Of a stretch of 62,542 nt of DNA, positions 52,664 to 62,542 are shown piece after piece. How positions within the stretch are numbered: the stretch's first letter is position 1; the number at the start of each line of letters is the position of its first letter. Origin of the DNA: Chondrus crispus (Eukaryota; Rhodophyta; Florideophyceae; Gigartinales; Gigartinaceae). The position numbers and the translations under genes are program-made. The stretch covers positions 58,920 through 121,461 of the forward strand of contig NW_005179188.1 in the NCBI RefSeq assembly GCF_000350225.1, read 5' to 3'. The notes below the pieces were generated by a model that saw only the letters and a program-made list of their open reading frames with translations, had not been told where the DNA came from and searched no databases.

Positions 52664-55600
52664 TTTGAGTAGAGGTCCATGGCGGTGCGTCTCCGGAGGC
52701 GTTGGGCGTAACGAGACACCAACTCCTCTGGGACGTGAGTCCGCGCAGTCCACGTGGGCGTGTCGTAATCCGCCCACTTCATGAGGAACTCGATAGTGCC
52801 GTCTTCCATATCTCGGTGCTTCAGTAGTCACTCGAAAGCGTATTGTGTTCCCTCTCTGACCTTGTCGGCAAGGTCAGCTGGGGTTGTTTTGCTCCCCCGT
52901 GGCGCGTCCGTCAGCGGTGGCGCGTATACGCAGCGATCTGCGGAGACCCGCTCAGTGACCCCATCACGATCGATCGTGATGGTTCGGCGGTCGTTCACGA
53001 GGACGCGGTAGGGTCCGACCGCGGGGGACGCGAGCTTGTTCGAAGTCTTCCCCCCGTCGGTGGGGTTGAGGTATACGTACTCTCCCGGACGGAGTCGCGA
53101 ATTGATTCGTCGTATGCGCTTATCGAAGTCGCGCTTGTAGCGAGCCTAAGTCCGACGCAGGCTCCCGTAGGTCCTCTGGATTGTCGAATCCAAGGTCTTG
53201 AGGAACTCGGCACGTTGGTTCCCCCTGTCGGCAGAAGGAAGGTCACCGTCGGCTCGTCGAAGCGAGAACTCCGGCGGTGGCCTGCTGAGCACGAGCTCGA
53301 ACGGCGTCGTGTTGGTGGTGCGGTGTGCGTGGGAGTTATACGCATACGTAAGCGGCCCCAAGTACACGTCCCTGTCATCTTTATGCTCGCCGACGTAGTT
53401 GCGTAGCATCGCAGCGATCGTTCGGTTGTATCGCTCGACTTGCCCGTTCGTCTGGGGATGGTATGCCGATGTGTACATATTCGTTATCCCCAGAACACGG
53501 CACGTGCTGTGGAAGAACTTGGCGTTAAACTGCGGTCCGTTATCCGACAGCAACGTGCGCGGGACGCCGTGCTTAAACACCCACGATTCGCAGAACGCTA
53601 CCGCGACGGTGTATGCAGTTATCGTGCGGAGCGCAACGACTTGAGTCAGCTTGCTAAAGCGGTCCGTGGTCACGAGCGGGCACCGTTTTCCTGAGTTCTT
53701 CTTGGGGAGCGGCCCCAAGATGTCGATGCCCAGGCTCTCGAGGGGCCTCGTAGCTGGAAACAATCTCAATCGGTTGAGATGTTTCCTCAGCTTCACCCGG
53801 TTCATCGCGCAGGTTCGACACCCTCGCACCGTGGCTGCGACGTCTGCAGCCAGGTGGGGCCAGTATTACTCGCGACGGAGCGTGTAGTACATATGGTTCT
53901 GGCCCGGGTGCCCCGCGATCACCGGGTTGTAGCAAAGGCGAAGCAGCCTGGCGCGGAGCGTCCGAGGTACCACCACCTGAACGATAGCAGGGTCGAAGGG
54001 GTGTCTCCGCTTGAGCACCCCTTGGTGTTCCTCGAAGAACGCGGAGTCCCGGGACTCTGACTGTCGTGCCAAAACGGTTTGGCAGAAGTCATCCACGCGT
54101 TGCTCCTCGGCCATCTCCTCTATCGTAAGAGGGGCCGGAAGGTCGACGATCGTCCTGCGGTGGGGCCACTGGGGCGTTGAGCGCGCCAGCCTCAGATCTG
54201 CGGCGCGGTGGATGTCGGCGGCGTCGAACTCGTCGTTCTCCTCCCAAAACGAATTGGGTCCTTGGAGAGCGGGGGCCTCGTCGTCGCCTCGCTGTTCGTC
54301 GCGCGTCCGTACGGGCGACCTTGTTCGGGCTTCGGCTTGATTCCGTGTCGTTACGAAGACATGGACGGCCTGATGATCTCAGCTCGCGGTACAAGCGTGG
54401 TCCGCGAGCTCGTTCGATATGTCTCGCACTGCGGTACCCCCGTCGAAAGTGGGGATATCGTCATCCACCTCGACGGTGGGGCGAGGGTCATCGGCGACCT
54501 TCGGCGACACGAGTCGTGACAGGGCATCGGGCACCTGATGCACGCGTTCGGGGCGGTACTGAATGGTGATATCGTATTCAGCCAGACGTAGCCGCCACCG
54601 GGTGAGTCTTCCGGAACTCCCGGTGAGGGACATGAGCCATCGGAGGGCGTCATGGTCCGTCCGTACGGTGAACTTCGTTCCTTCTACGTACGGCCGTAGT
54701 GTGCGGACGGCCCACACTACGGCGAAGCACTCGCGCTCGGGAGCGCTGTAGTTGCGCTCACTATCCGACAGTGAGTACGACCAATACCCCACGGGGCGCC
54801 AGTTGTTCGGCTCTTCGTGCTCCTGAAGTAAGGTGCAGCCGAGCTGGTAGGCACTCCCGTCGGTGTGTATCATGTACGGACGGCCGTGCAGAGGCAACAC
54901 GAGGATCGGCGGAGCGGTCATGCACTTCTTAAGGTTCTCGAACGCCTGAAGCTGCAGCTCCGTGGGGTTGTAGAAGTCAGGATCCGCATCCTTGCGCGTC
55001 ATGTCGGTCAGAGGACGCGCTATCTTAGCGAACCCTTTAACAAATCGGCGGTATACGTTACACGCCCCGAGGAACGAGCGCACTTGCGTCGGCGTCCTCG
55101 GGAACGTGAACGTCTGGAAGGCGTTGGCCGCCGTATCGGCCACGCTCAACTTACCTGGGGAAATGACGTGCCCCAGGTAGTGCACTTTCGGTCGGAAAAA
55201 GCTGCACTTCTTGAGCTTGAGGGAGATACCCGAACTCCGCAGTAAGCTCAAGACGGTATCGAGATGCCTCGCGTGTTCTCCGTGCGTACGGGAGAACACG
55301 ATCACGTCGTCGAGGTAGACGAGGCATATTTTCCATTGGACTCCGGAGAGTATTATGTCGAGCGCACGTTGGAAGGTGGCCCGTGCCCCTTTGAGTCCAA
55401 ACGGCATGCGCAAGTGGCGAAACGTGCCCATGTGCGTCGTGAAAGTGGTCTTATCCCGGTCTTCCGGAGCGACCGGGATCTGCCAATAACCGGAATTGCA
55501 GTCCAACGTGGTGAAGACGGCTGCATCTCCTAACGAGTTGATGCAGTCGTCCATCCGTGGCAGCGGATACGAATCCGCTGCGGTCTTCGCGTTGAGACGC

Positions 55601-57216
55601 CGGTAGTCCACGCAGAACCAAAGAGAGCCGTCTTTCTTCGGTACGAGCACCACGGGAGACGCCCACTCGGTGCTCGCGGGTTCGATAACCCCTGCGTTCA
55701 ACATCTTGTTGAACTGCTTCGCGACCATTTCGCGCATGGCCGGGCCCTTCCGTTAGGGCATAGAACGAATCGGTTTCGTTCCCGGTTCGAGGGGAATGCG
55801 GTGCCCCGTGGCTTGGATCGTTCCAAGCGCACCGCTCCACAGACTCGAGTGCTTACGGAGCATCTCGAGTACGTGGCCACGGAGCTTGTCATCGTCGATG
55901 TATGACAGGTCGATCTCTTTTTCCCAATCCATCGGTGGATTTTCGGGACCCTTTTGCTGGTGGAGTACAATACCCCTCGCCTTCGGTTGGCATAAAGGTG
56001 CCCGTTGGTCCGGGTCGACCCCCCTGCCCCCGGCGGTGGTCTTATCGTCGGAGTTGGATCGGCCAACTCCTACCCCACCGACTTGATCGGTCAAGTCGGT
56101 CAGGTGTAGCGCGTGCGCGATCCCCTCGGCGACCTTACGTTCGGGAGTGAGAATCGCGAGGGGGTTGCGCTTCGCGTATCCCACGACGGTGTGCTTCGGA
56201 AGCCGCCTTTCTCGTCGTGAGAAATTGGCGACGATGACGTCAAAGGTCTGATTCGGTAGGACCTCCACGACGCCATTCGTCAGCCTCACTCCATGTCAGT
56301 GTTGGAGTGAGGGCTTGGGTTCCAGGAACACGAGGCCCCTCCCCGCGTTTGTCACACGCACGCGGGCTTGTGACATCGCGGAGATGGTAACCCAGCGGGC
56401 GATTCGGATCGCCTGCGGGGCCTCCTCGCGTACGTCCGGCCGACCCGTGTGTCGCCCATGTCGGGGAGTCGGCTCCTCCTTTCCGTCGACGATGGCGACA
56501 GAACCGCCTTGGCGTAGCTCCATTCGTTGAGCTTTGATGTCGATACATCGCACATCCGTATCGATGAAGGCTGTGCCGAGGACGACCGGCACGGCGAGCT
56601 GGTCCGCGACTACGAACGGAATTCGGAACACGGTGATCCTCAACCGCACGGACATGAGGACGACAGCCGAAAGCTTGAGGGGGTTGCTATTCGCGCTTGC
56701 CAATCGTGGCAGAGGTGCGTCGTGCACGACGAAACGCGTCCAATCGGGGGGAAGGTCGGCCTTCCTTACCAGATTATACCCCGAGCACGTATCAACGGCG
56801 ATCGTGCGTGGTTTAAATGCATTTCCCTCTGTGGCTATCGAGCCGAGGACGTTGTAAATCTTCGACGTCATAAGGCAAATGACGACGTCGACAACCTTCG
56901 GGGCGGCCTTATCGGTGAAGTCGTTCCGCCGGGGCTTTCGATTTCGGTGCTGGCCCCGCTTGCGTTTCCTTCTCCCCCTTTCTTGGGGCGTCCGCGGATC
57001 AGTGACGCCCCTCGGATTATTCGAGTCCGTACGACACGGACCTTTCTCCGGCGACCTTGGGCTCGCGGGAGTCGGGGGGTCGACCGAATCTTTTCGGTCG
57101 TCGTTGCCCCCGTCGCCATCGTTACGCCTCACCGGGACGTCGGCTGTCCCGGTGTCTTGTCCCCCTGACGTCGGGCCTTCGGAGGCCTCGACGTGCGCTC
57201 CCTCCTGTATCGGCAT
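52639..57216 (-). pseudogene. Element A Pol: protease, RT, RNase H, integrase, chromodomain
   Basis: A single minus-strand frame of 1,526 codons with no frameshift, broken by in-frame stops at 56290-56292, 55753-55755, 54379-54381, 53866-53868, 53146-53148 and 52828-52830. Protease: AVDTCSGYNLVRK and VVLGTAFIDTD, again DTC in place of DTG. RT: CVDYRRLNAKTAADSYPLPR, GLKGARATFQRA, CLVYLDDVIVF. RNase H: HTDGSAYQLG, ERECFAVVWA, RTDHDALRW. Integrase: CRTCAMN, GIDILGPL, SDNGPQFN, NGQVERYNRT. A chromodomain (EFLMKWADYDTPTWT) ends the protein. It is close to element B over its whole length. The start is taken as the first Met upstream of the protease. Confidence 0.88.
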
Positions 57217-57505
57217 TACAGGAGCTCCCGTGCTCGCCTCCGGTAGCGGGGGATGTATTATCGGACAATACCCCCCGTGTCCTTGGCGAGCACGCAGGTC
57301 GGGTCTAGTTCGTGGGGAAAAGACGGCTCACGCGACCGCCTGTACGTAACCGTCTTTCCCCTTTTTTCGAACTACCCGTGCTATCGGAGCTAACCTCCTG
57401 GCTACCGACGGCCAGATCTTCTTCGGGTAGCCGGCCGCGTGGGTCGGGACGATTCCCCCACTGCGGCTCAGCGGCCCTGGCGATGTATTCGGGTACTTCC
57501 GGGCC
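57217..57505 (-). other. Gap between element A gag and pol
   Basis: About 290 bp between the gag stop (57506-57508) and the first pol Met, with the two in different frames; it parallels the gap in element B. Confidence 0.4.
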
Positions 57506-60500
57506 TTAACCTGCGGCGTCCGGTCGTCGCAGAATATGGGGGATGAAGCGAGTCGGCTCTCCTTCGTGACCCTCCGTGGGTAGAGGGTACGGATTCTCTA
57601 CCCAGTCTTGCAGGTACATTATCGCATTTTGTACCTGTTGGGGTAACCGAGAACGGGCTCGGTCCCCTCTTTCTCCTTGTCGGGGGTACCTTGTGTTCGC
57701 CTGCCGGTAGGCGGGTCGATCCCGACGATCGACTTCGTTACGACGGTACCCGCCTCCACGGGGGGCGAAGCGTGCGCCCCCACCCGATCGGTTCGGGAAA
57801 CCTTGATGCGGGGGACGGCCCTCGCCCGCCGCCTGCTGGAGGAGATTACGCGCACCGGGGTGCGTCTCCATCTGGTAGCGGTAGTTCCTGTACGCCGTGA
57901 ACATTCGTTATTCCGGGGACAGGAACGGGCACGCGTACATGGCATGCCCGTACGTACGGCATAGCCAGCACACGTATGCGCTGCCGTCCGTTGAGGCGAA
58001 GTTCGCCGCGTGCCGCACCTCCTCATCGGTAAGGAGAGGCACGCGGGGCGAGGCGCTTCCCTTATCTCGACTCCAGATATCGAGCTCGGCGACGCGGGGG
58101 TCCGTGCCCCTTGCCACTCTCGGAGTGGCCGCGAATTCGGTCGCGTAACTCGATGTCGTTCTGGTCGACATCGGTGAGGGGGTTGGTGCCCCCACGGGCC
58201 CTGCTACTTGCGTAATGAGGACAGGGTCGGCCTGCCCCTCATCTTCCCCCATATGGAGGGTCGAGGCGGGCGAACTTGTCGCGGCGGACTTGGTAGTCCT
58301 GCCAGCCCTCCCTGCCAGTTTCGGATCCGGCAGAGGTAAACCGCGCCGAGCGCGGTACGTTGTACCTACCGTCGTGGCGATACGGCGGATGGTCGGAGGA
58401 TCGGTCTTCTGACTGCCTGGCAGCCTTTGCACAGTTTCGGATACTGCGGTGCAAGTCCCCGAACGAAGTAGTGCGCGAGGGACTGTTCGGAAAAGACTGC
58501 CGTGCATCGGAACGCGTCAGTCTCGAGTCGGTCAGCAAACGTGCTTTCCGTCTCATGCGATTGCTGTCGCGCCGTAGCGACAGCGTCGTACGCTTCACAT
58601 AACACGTCGTCCGTGAGGTAGCGTGTCAAGAGTTGATTAACGAGCCCCGGCCAGCTCACGTCGTCATGGAGCTGGCCGGCGCGGAGGCCACGCATCGTAT
58701 AACTCGTATACAGGCGCTCCGCGTCGCGCTCGAGGAAGTGCGCGAGGACTCGTACCGCAACACCTTCGGTCAGGTGTTGCGAGTTGAAGGTGATCCGGAT
58801 ATCCTTCAAGAACGGCAGCAGCTGGATCGGGTCGGTACCGTCGAAGCTGCGCATCGTGGGACGGATCCCACGACAGCGTTGGACGTACTTCGCAATCCGT
58901 CCCGCGTCACCCGAGGTAACGAGCCTCGAGGTGTTATCCAAGCGGTATATACGATAGTCAGCAACGGCTCTGAACTGTTGGATCATCGTATGTACCGGCT
59001 CGAGCCCGGGTTCAGCGGGACCCAGCGTGCCGAAGGAGGTAACCGGTAGCGTACGGACGTCTACCGGACCTGGATGCTCGGCGTAACTCGCCGGCGGGTA
59101 GCCGCCCCAGCGGGGATCGACGGAGAACATCGCTTCTCCGGATCCGAGGGCTGTAGTGCACTGTACTCGGTACCGGGACAGCTGTCCTTACTGGCCAAAA
59201 ATCGCGCTCGCTGCCACCACGGGTACCACGGGTACACGTGGACTCCCCTGTCGCTCTACCGGACCTCCCCGTGGACACGTGTAATCCCTCCGCAACCCAT
59301 AGGGCCTATGAGGGCTGTACTTGGTCCCCTCGGGGCTACACCCGTTATTTCCTAGTTATTCTAATTTACAGTATAATTTAGCTTCGCCATTACGGCGACG
59401 GGGGACTATATAGTCAACCCGATTATCAAAGTAAAGAGGCACGAAGCCTCGGGTTCTTTACCTTGGTTTCTGGATTCCAGGTTGTAGCCTCGACTCGGTA
59501 CTGGCTCGCCCATACCGACCGAGCCATCTACACCCCTGGAATCCCAACTGCCTTCCCCGCGCGCGTCGATCCTACCGCGCGAGCGCTACGTTAACTACTG
59601 TGCTGTCCGCTCTGTTCGTCCTGTTTTTCCTTTAATTCTTCCTCTTTATTGCTAACTCTAGTTCTATCTTTCTACCGCGCAAGCCGCGCCCGGATCCCGG
59701 CTCCGGTCATCCATCGTGTGGTCTCCCGAATTCCCTTACGCGTACGAAAGCGCGTCGCTCTGCCTACAGCCGCCACACGTGGCTGTAGTGCACGACAAGG
59801 GCGGCTACTCCCCGGTCCTGTTCGTCTGCGTACGATAGGCGGTCCACTTGCCGCCTACTTCCGGCAATAGGCGCCAAGGCTTGGGTCTCAGACGCGAAGT
59901 TCGCGTCTATCGGAGGACGGCTTCCTTTTGCAGTCCGACTGGTAGCGGCACCAGTCGGACGCCAACCTTCGGGGGCGGCGGCGCTCAGAGGTACGGTACC
60001 ACCGGGCCCTCTCGAGGGGGCCCCGGGTAGCCCTTCGGCCATGGTACGTTCCATGTCACGAGCACGCCGACGAGTGCCGTTGAGCTCAGCGGAGAGGTGC
60101 GCAAACGCACCCCATCGCTCCGAGGACGGAGAGGTTCGGTCCTCGGGTCGTCTCACCGAGGTCGGCCTCTCGGGGCGACCTTGCCGGGACGGTCCGGGCG
60201 AGGCGAAACGGGAGTCTTCGACGAGCACTATCCGCGAGTGTAACTCGTCGATCAGTGCTCGGAGATTCTCTAAGGACTGCGTCACTCAATCGAACCTCCC
60301 TTCACGCAGGGAGCGGAGTTCGGCCATACATCGAGTGTATACATGGTCCGATACATCGATCCAGAGGGAAGTACGGACTTTCTCGATGTATTCGGCTATG
60401 CGGTCGAACATCGCCGCCGATCTTTCCTCGGAGAATCCGAGCGACGGTTCGCGGTCACGAGGACCTGCGTCGCCGTCGCCCGACGGGGCGGATGGGGATC

Positions 60501-60564
60501 GCACAGCGGCCGGACTCGGATCCGCCGCTTCGGAGCGGATCGAGGGCTCGAGCTCTTGGCTCAT
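57506..60564 (-). pseudogene. Element A Gag, interrupted by a solo LTR, with stops and a frameshift
   Basis: ATG at 60564 (MSQELEPS). The N-terminal helical domain parallels element B (RIAEYIEKVRTSLWIDVSDH), with a TGA at 60286-60288. The frame runs to the solo LTR at 59797 and resumes at 59146 in the same frame once the LTR and one AGGGC are left out. The central Gag domain follows (DPRWGGYPPA, FDGTDPIQLLPFLKDIRITF), a frameshift near 58420, and an intact CCHC knuckle CWLCRTYGHAMYAC. A stop near 57908 interrupts just after the knuckle, then the basic C-terminal tail runs to 57506. Gag would build the particle and package element RNA via the knuckle. Confidence 0.85.
59152..59797. mobile_element. 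Solo LTR inserted in element A gag
   Basis: 646 bp with ends TGTAGTGCA...TGCACGACA (eight of nine inverted) flanked by an exact 5-bp duplication AGGGC (59147-59151, 59798-59802). Its removal joins the gag halves in frame. The termini resemble those of the G2 LTR but the body differs. It contains the palindrome GGACAGCTGTCC near its left end and GACTATATAGTC at about 59404. No internal domain is present, so it is the product of LTR-LTR recombination or a solo remnant. Strand not determined. Confidence 0.85.
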
Positions 60565-60625
60565 CTCGACGCGATCGGTTCGCGGAGGGAAGCGGAAGTC
60601 TTCTCGGAGATCGGACTCCAGGGTC

Positions 60626-60643
60626 TTCTAGGTCCGGAGACCA
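60626..60643 (-). promoter_or_regulatory. Element A primer-binding site
   Basis: TTCTAGGTCCGGAGACCA on the plus strand, one base different from the B and G2 sites, one base from the 5' LTR. Confidence 0.65.
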
Positions 60644-60644
60644 C

Positions 60645-61344
60645 TGTAGCATAAACACCCCCCTGACGCAGAGGGGTGTATGCTTTAGCTCGACGTAGAC
60701 CCTTCGGAGGGGGAGAAGACGGGGAGAACACACAGCTAACGAGACAGGGAAGCGGGCCCTGGTAGCGTGGTAGAGCGGGGCGGTCGGGGACGAGCGTACG
60801 CGCAGGCCGATCTACGCCTCGACGCCCCGGAGCAGCGCTGGGTAACGTACCAGCGCTCACGGGCGGAGGCGGGATCTAGGCTCGCTCGCGTACGCGTGTG
60901 TCCCCTACCCGCTTTGTCCCGTTTCACGCGCGCGAAGGCGGATCGCGCGTGTTGGGTAAGCTGTATGACGGACCTTGACGGTCAGTGGGTGACAAGTCCG
61001 TGCTTGTCCTCCTCCACTGCCGCCGGTCCGCTCCATATTTAATATACAAAACAATCTACAACTCTACAGTACCGAAGTACTGTAGTGGACTACTGTAGTA
61101 CAGTTCGGACCGTACTGTAATACTGTCAGCCATCGGGGCTGACAGTACACGTGTGTGTGCGCGCTTCCGTCCCGTGCGGTACACGTGTGCACGTGTGCAC
61201 CCTGTACCCGTGGGGTACCCGTGTGCACGTGTGCACCCTGTACCCGTGGGGTACCCGTGGCAGTACTGTAGATCGTCGGGCTCTACAGTAGCTGATCTGG
61301 TTCTCAATCTAATCTAATTACGTCCCCCAGGGGGGGTTATACCA
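60645..61344 (-). repeat. 5' LTR of element A
   Basis: 700 bp matching 17597-18264. The extra length is mainly a tandem duplication of about 36 bp (GTGTGCACGTGTGCACCCTG and what follows) at about 61188-61260, absent from the 3' copy. Confidence 0.9.
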
Positions 61345-61346
61345 TA

Positions 61347-62542
61347 GCACCAAGACTGGTGGCGGAGCATGTGGACACCGCGCTCCGCGCCCTGCTGGAC
61401 GAGAATATCGCCCCCCTCGTACGCGACGAGGTGGTGGCAGCGCTTGCCGCAGAGGAGGACGAATCTCCGACCGCATTGGCTCTAAAGGAAGCTATTAGCT
61501 CCGCCGTGGCCATCCGTCTGGCCACGGCATTTACCGAAACGGGAGGCGCGGTACCGCCACCGGCGCCGCGCCGTGAAACCGTTCTGGACTCAAGCTCTAA
61601 TATCGCTGATCCGATCGGCGCCGTACCCGGGCTTGATAGGAAGGACCCTCACCCGGAGGGCAGAGCCATCTATCTCCCAACCGTTCATGGTGCTACAGGG
61701 AGGACCACAGAAAATGTCCTCCCCATACTCGCCGGTACAGGCGACCCCCGCGGGACAGACAGCCGCCTGGGGCTCCCCGAGACAGAGAATCGGGACCCGT
61801 ACCGGTTGAGCAGAAGACGTGCACCCGGCACGCACAGGACCGAAGCGGAATACACTCGGTATTCCGACGCAGAAGACCCCCGTCACAGGACGGATGAAGA
61901 CCGCGAGGGACGCCGCTGGCGATACTGCGATAACCGCGAAGCACGCCACGGGCAGTATCGCGATGCCGGAGGGGGAGGATACCCCTCCGATGATGACCCA
62001 TCCGGCTTGGAAGACTCTCGCAGGCGGTACCACAGGGCACGCCGCGATAGAAGCCGAGACCGTCGCCGGCACGACCCGTCCGACTCGGAAGACTACCACA
62101 CCGAGTGGGATGACGAGCGTCGTCGCTCGAGCAGACACCGCCGGGCTGCTCCAAGGGGCAACGAGCGACGGCCTACGGTAATCAGGCCGCTCAATGACCT
62201 GTTTACCAAGGCCGTCAACTACAAGACCTACCGCCTGGAACGGCGTAGCTTGCGCTACGACTCTACAGTAGCGCGGCGCATTAACCGTTACCGGAAAAAA
62301 CTGGACGTGCAGATGAGGTCCCACACGTTCACCGGTCAAGATCTGATTGTGGTATTGGGATTCCTCGCACGCATCAAGATGGCGTGCGACCACAACGGGA
62401 TTACCGAAGGAGCCGCCGTGTGGTGCTTCCAATTCTACCTGACCGGGCAGGCTCACGCCTTACTCCAGTCCCGTCTCAATGGAAACACCATGGCGGTTGA
62501 CGTGGAGCGGCGCGAGCTGCTCCGGACATACCCGCAGGTGGT
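61347..62542 (+). CDS. Element O Gag, continuation after element A, runs off the window
   Basis: From 61347 to the right edge the plus strand is open without a stop (about 398 codons). It continues the Gag begun at 17298: helical segments (EHVDTALRALLDENIAPLV), an acidic linker, a long Arg/Ser/Asp-rich stretch (for example RRRYHRARRDRSRDRRRHD), then the capsid-type domain (YKTYRLERRSLRY, HTFTGQDLIVVLGFLARI, AVWCFQFYLTGQAHALLQ). The last part aligns well by eye with the G2 Gag (TYRLRNPQTYL, NTFTGEDGVLVLDFLAKL). It has no internal start in a suitable place and should be read with 17298-17596 as one gene split by a 43.7-kb insertion. Overlapping minus-strand frames are shadows. Confidence 0.85.

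Larger units (their letters stand above)
17597..61344 (-). mobile_element. Ty3/gypsy element A (chromodomain), decayed, contains element B and a solo LTR
   Basis: Minus-strand element: 5' LTR 60645-61344, primer site 60626-60643, gag 57506-60564 (interrupted by a solo LTR), protease-RT-RNase H-integrase-chromodomain 52639-57216, pol-end hairpin and inner polypurine tract 52627-52663, a 3' module with antisense ORFs (46638-52626, continuing at 18304-18367 on the far side of element B), outer hairpin and polypurine tract 18265-18303, 3' LTR 17597-18264. LTR pairing is supported by sequence identity and by restoration of the outer gag frame. LTRs differ by several percent by eye, so A is older than G2 and the copia element. 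Confidence 0.8.
16833..62542 (+). mobile_element. Outer gypsy element O (5' part only), split by element A
   Basis: Visible parts are the 5' LTR (16833-17201), a 96-bp leader, gag codons 17298-17596 and, after the 43.7-kb insertion of element A, gag codons 61347-62542. Protease, RT and integrase should follow outside the window. The gag is free of stops on both sides of the insertion. A primer site is not obvious; the leader after the LTR (GAGGTTGAGCCCG) has no adjacent TGG. Confidence 0.7.

Overview
This is a stretch of a repeat-dense eukaryotic nuclear genome. One host gene is recognisable: an intronless zinc-dependent histone deacetylase superfamily gene running in from the left edge (1-1026). 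Nearly everything else is retrotransposons: a Ty1/copia element, two DIRS-like tyrosine-recombinase (YR) elements and at least four Ty3/gypsy elements. I cannot name the species. An intronless host gene beside this mix of elements would suit a florideophyte red alga, but that is a guess.

Layout. At 2258-14494 lies a decayed plus-strand DIRS-like element (D1: gag-like ORF1, reverse transcriptase, RNase H, YR) bounded by 223-bp direct repeats. A very young, intact minus-strand copia element (6062-13939) sits inside the YR gene, before its HxxR box, with a 5-bp target duplication. At 14847-16730 are minus-strand fragments (RNase H, YR C-terminus) of a second YR element (D2). From 16833 to the right edge is a stack of gypsy elements. 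An outer plus-strand element O has its 5' LTR at 16833 and its gag at 17298; that gag is cut at 17596 and resumes at 61347. The insertion in it is minus-strand element A (17597-61344). Minus-strand element B (18368-46637) sits inside A's 3' region. Minus-strand element G2 (28244-43826) sits inside B's gag. A solo LTR (59152-59797) sits in A's gag. At several junctions, removing the insertion plus one target-duplication copy puts the host reading frame back together.

How the parts relate. A and B are one chromovirus-like family (gag with CCHC knuckle, protease, RT, RNase H, integrase, chromodomain), both decayed. G2 is a distinct chromodomain gypsy with intact RT-RNase H-integrase. A, B and G2 share an 18-nt primer-binding site with tRNA-Tyr features. 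The copia element instead has a site matching the anticodon arm of initiator tRNA-Met, i.e. half-tRNA priming.

Most unusual features: (1) the copia element carries an extra sense-strand ORF upstream of gag-pol with two CX2CX12HX5H zinc fingers; (2) A and G2 carry long antisense ORFs next to their 3' LTR; (3) in A and B the pol C-terminus, a hairpin and the polypurine tract are duplicated on either side of a 4-6 kb 3' module; (4) B's module contains about 28 hairpin units of ~55 bp with a ~220-bp higher-order period; (5) the G2 leader carries about 16 spaced GGGTGACA-type motifs that switch orientation at one point.
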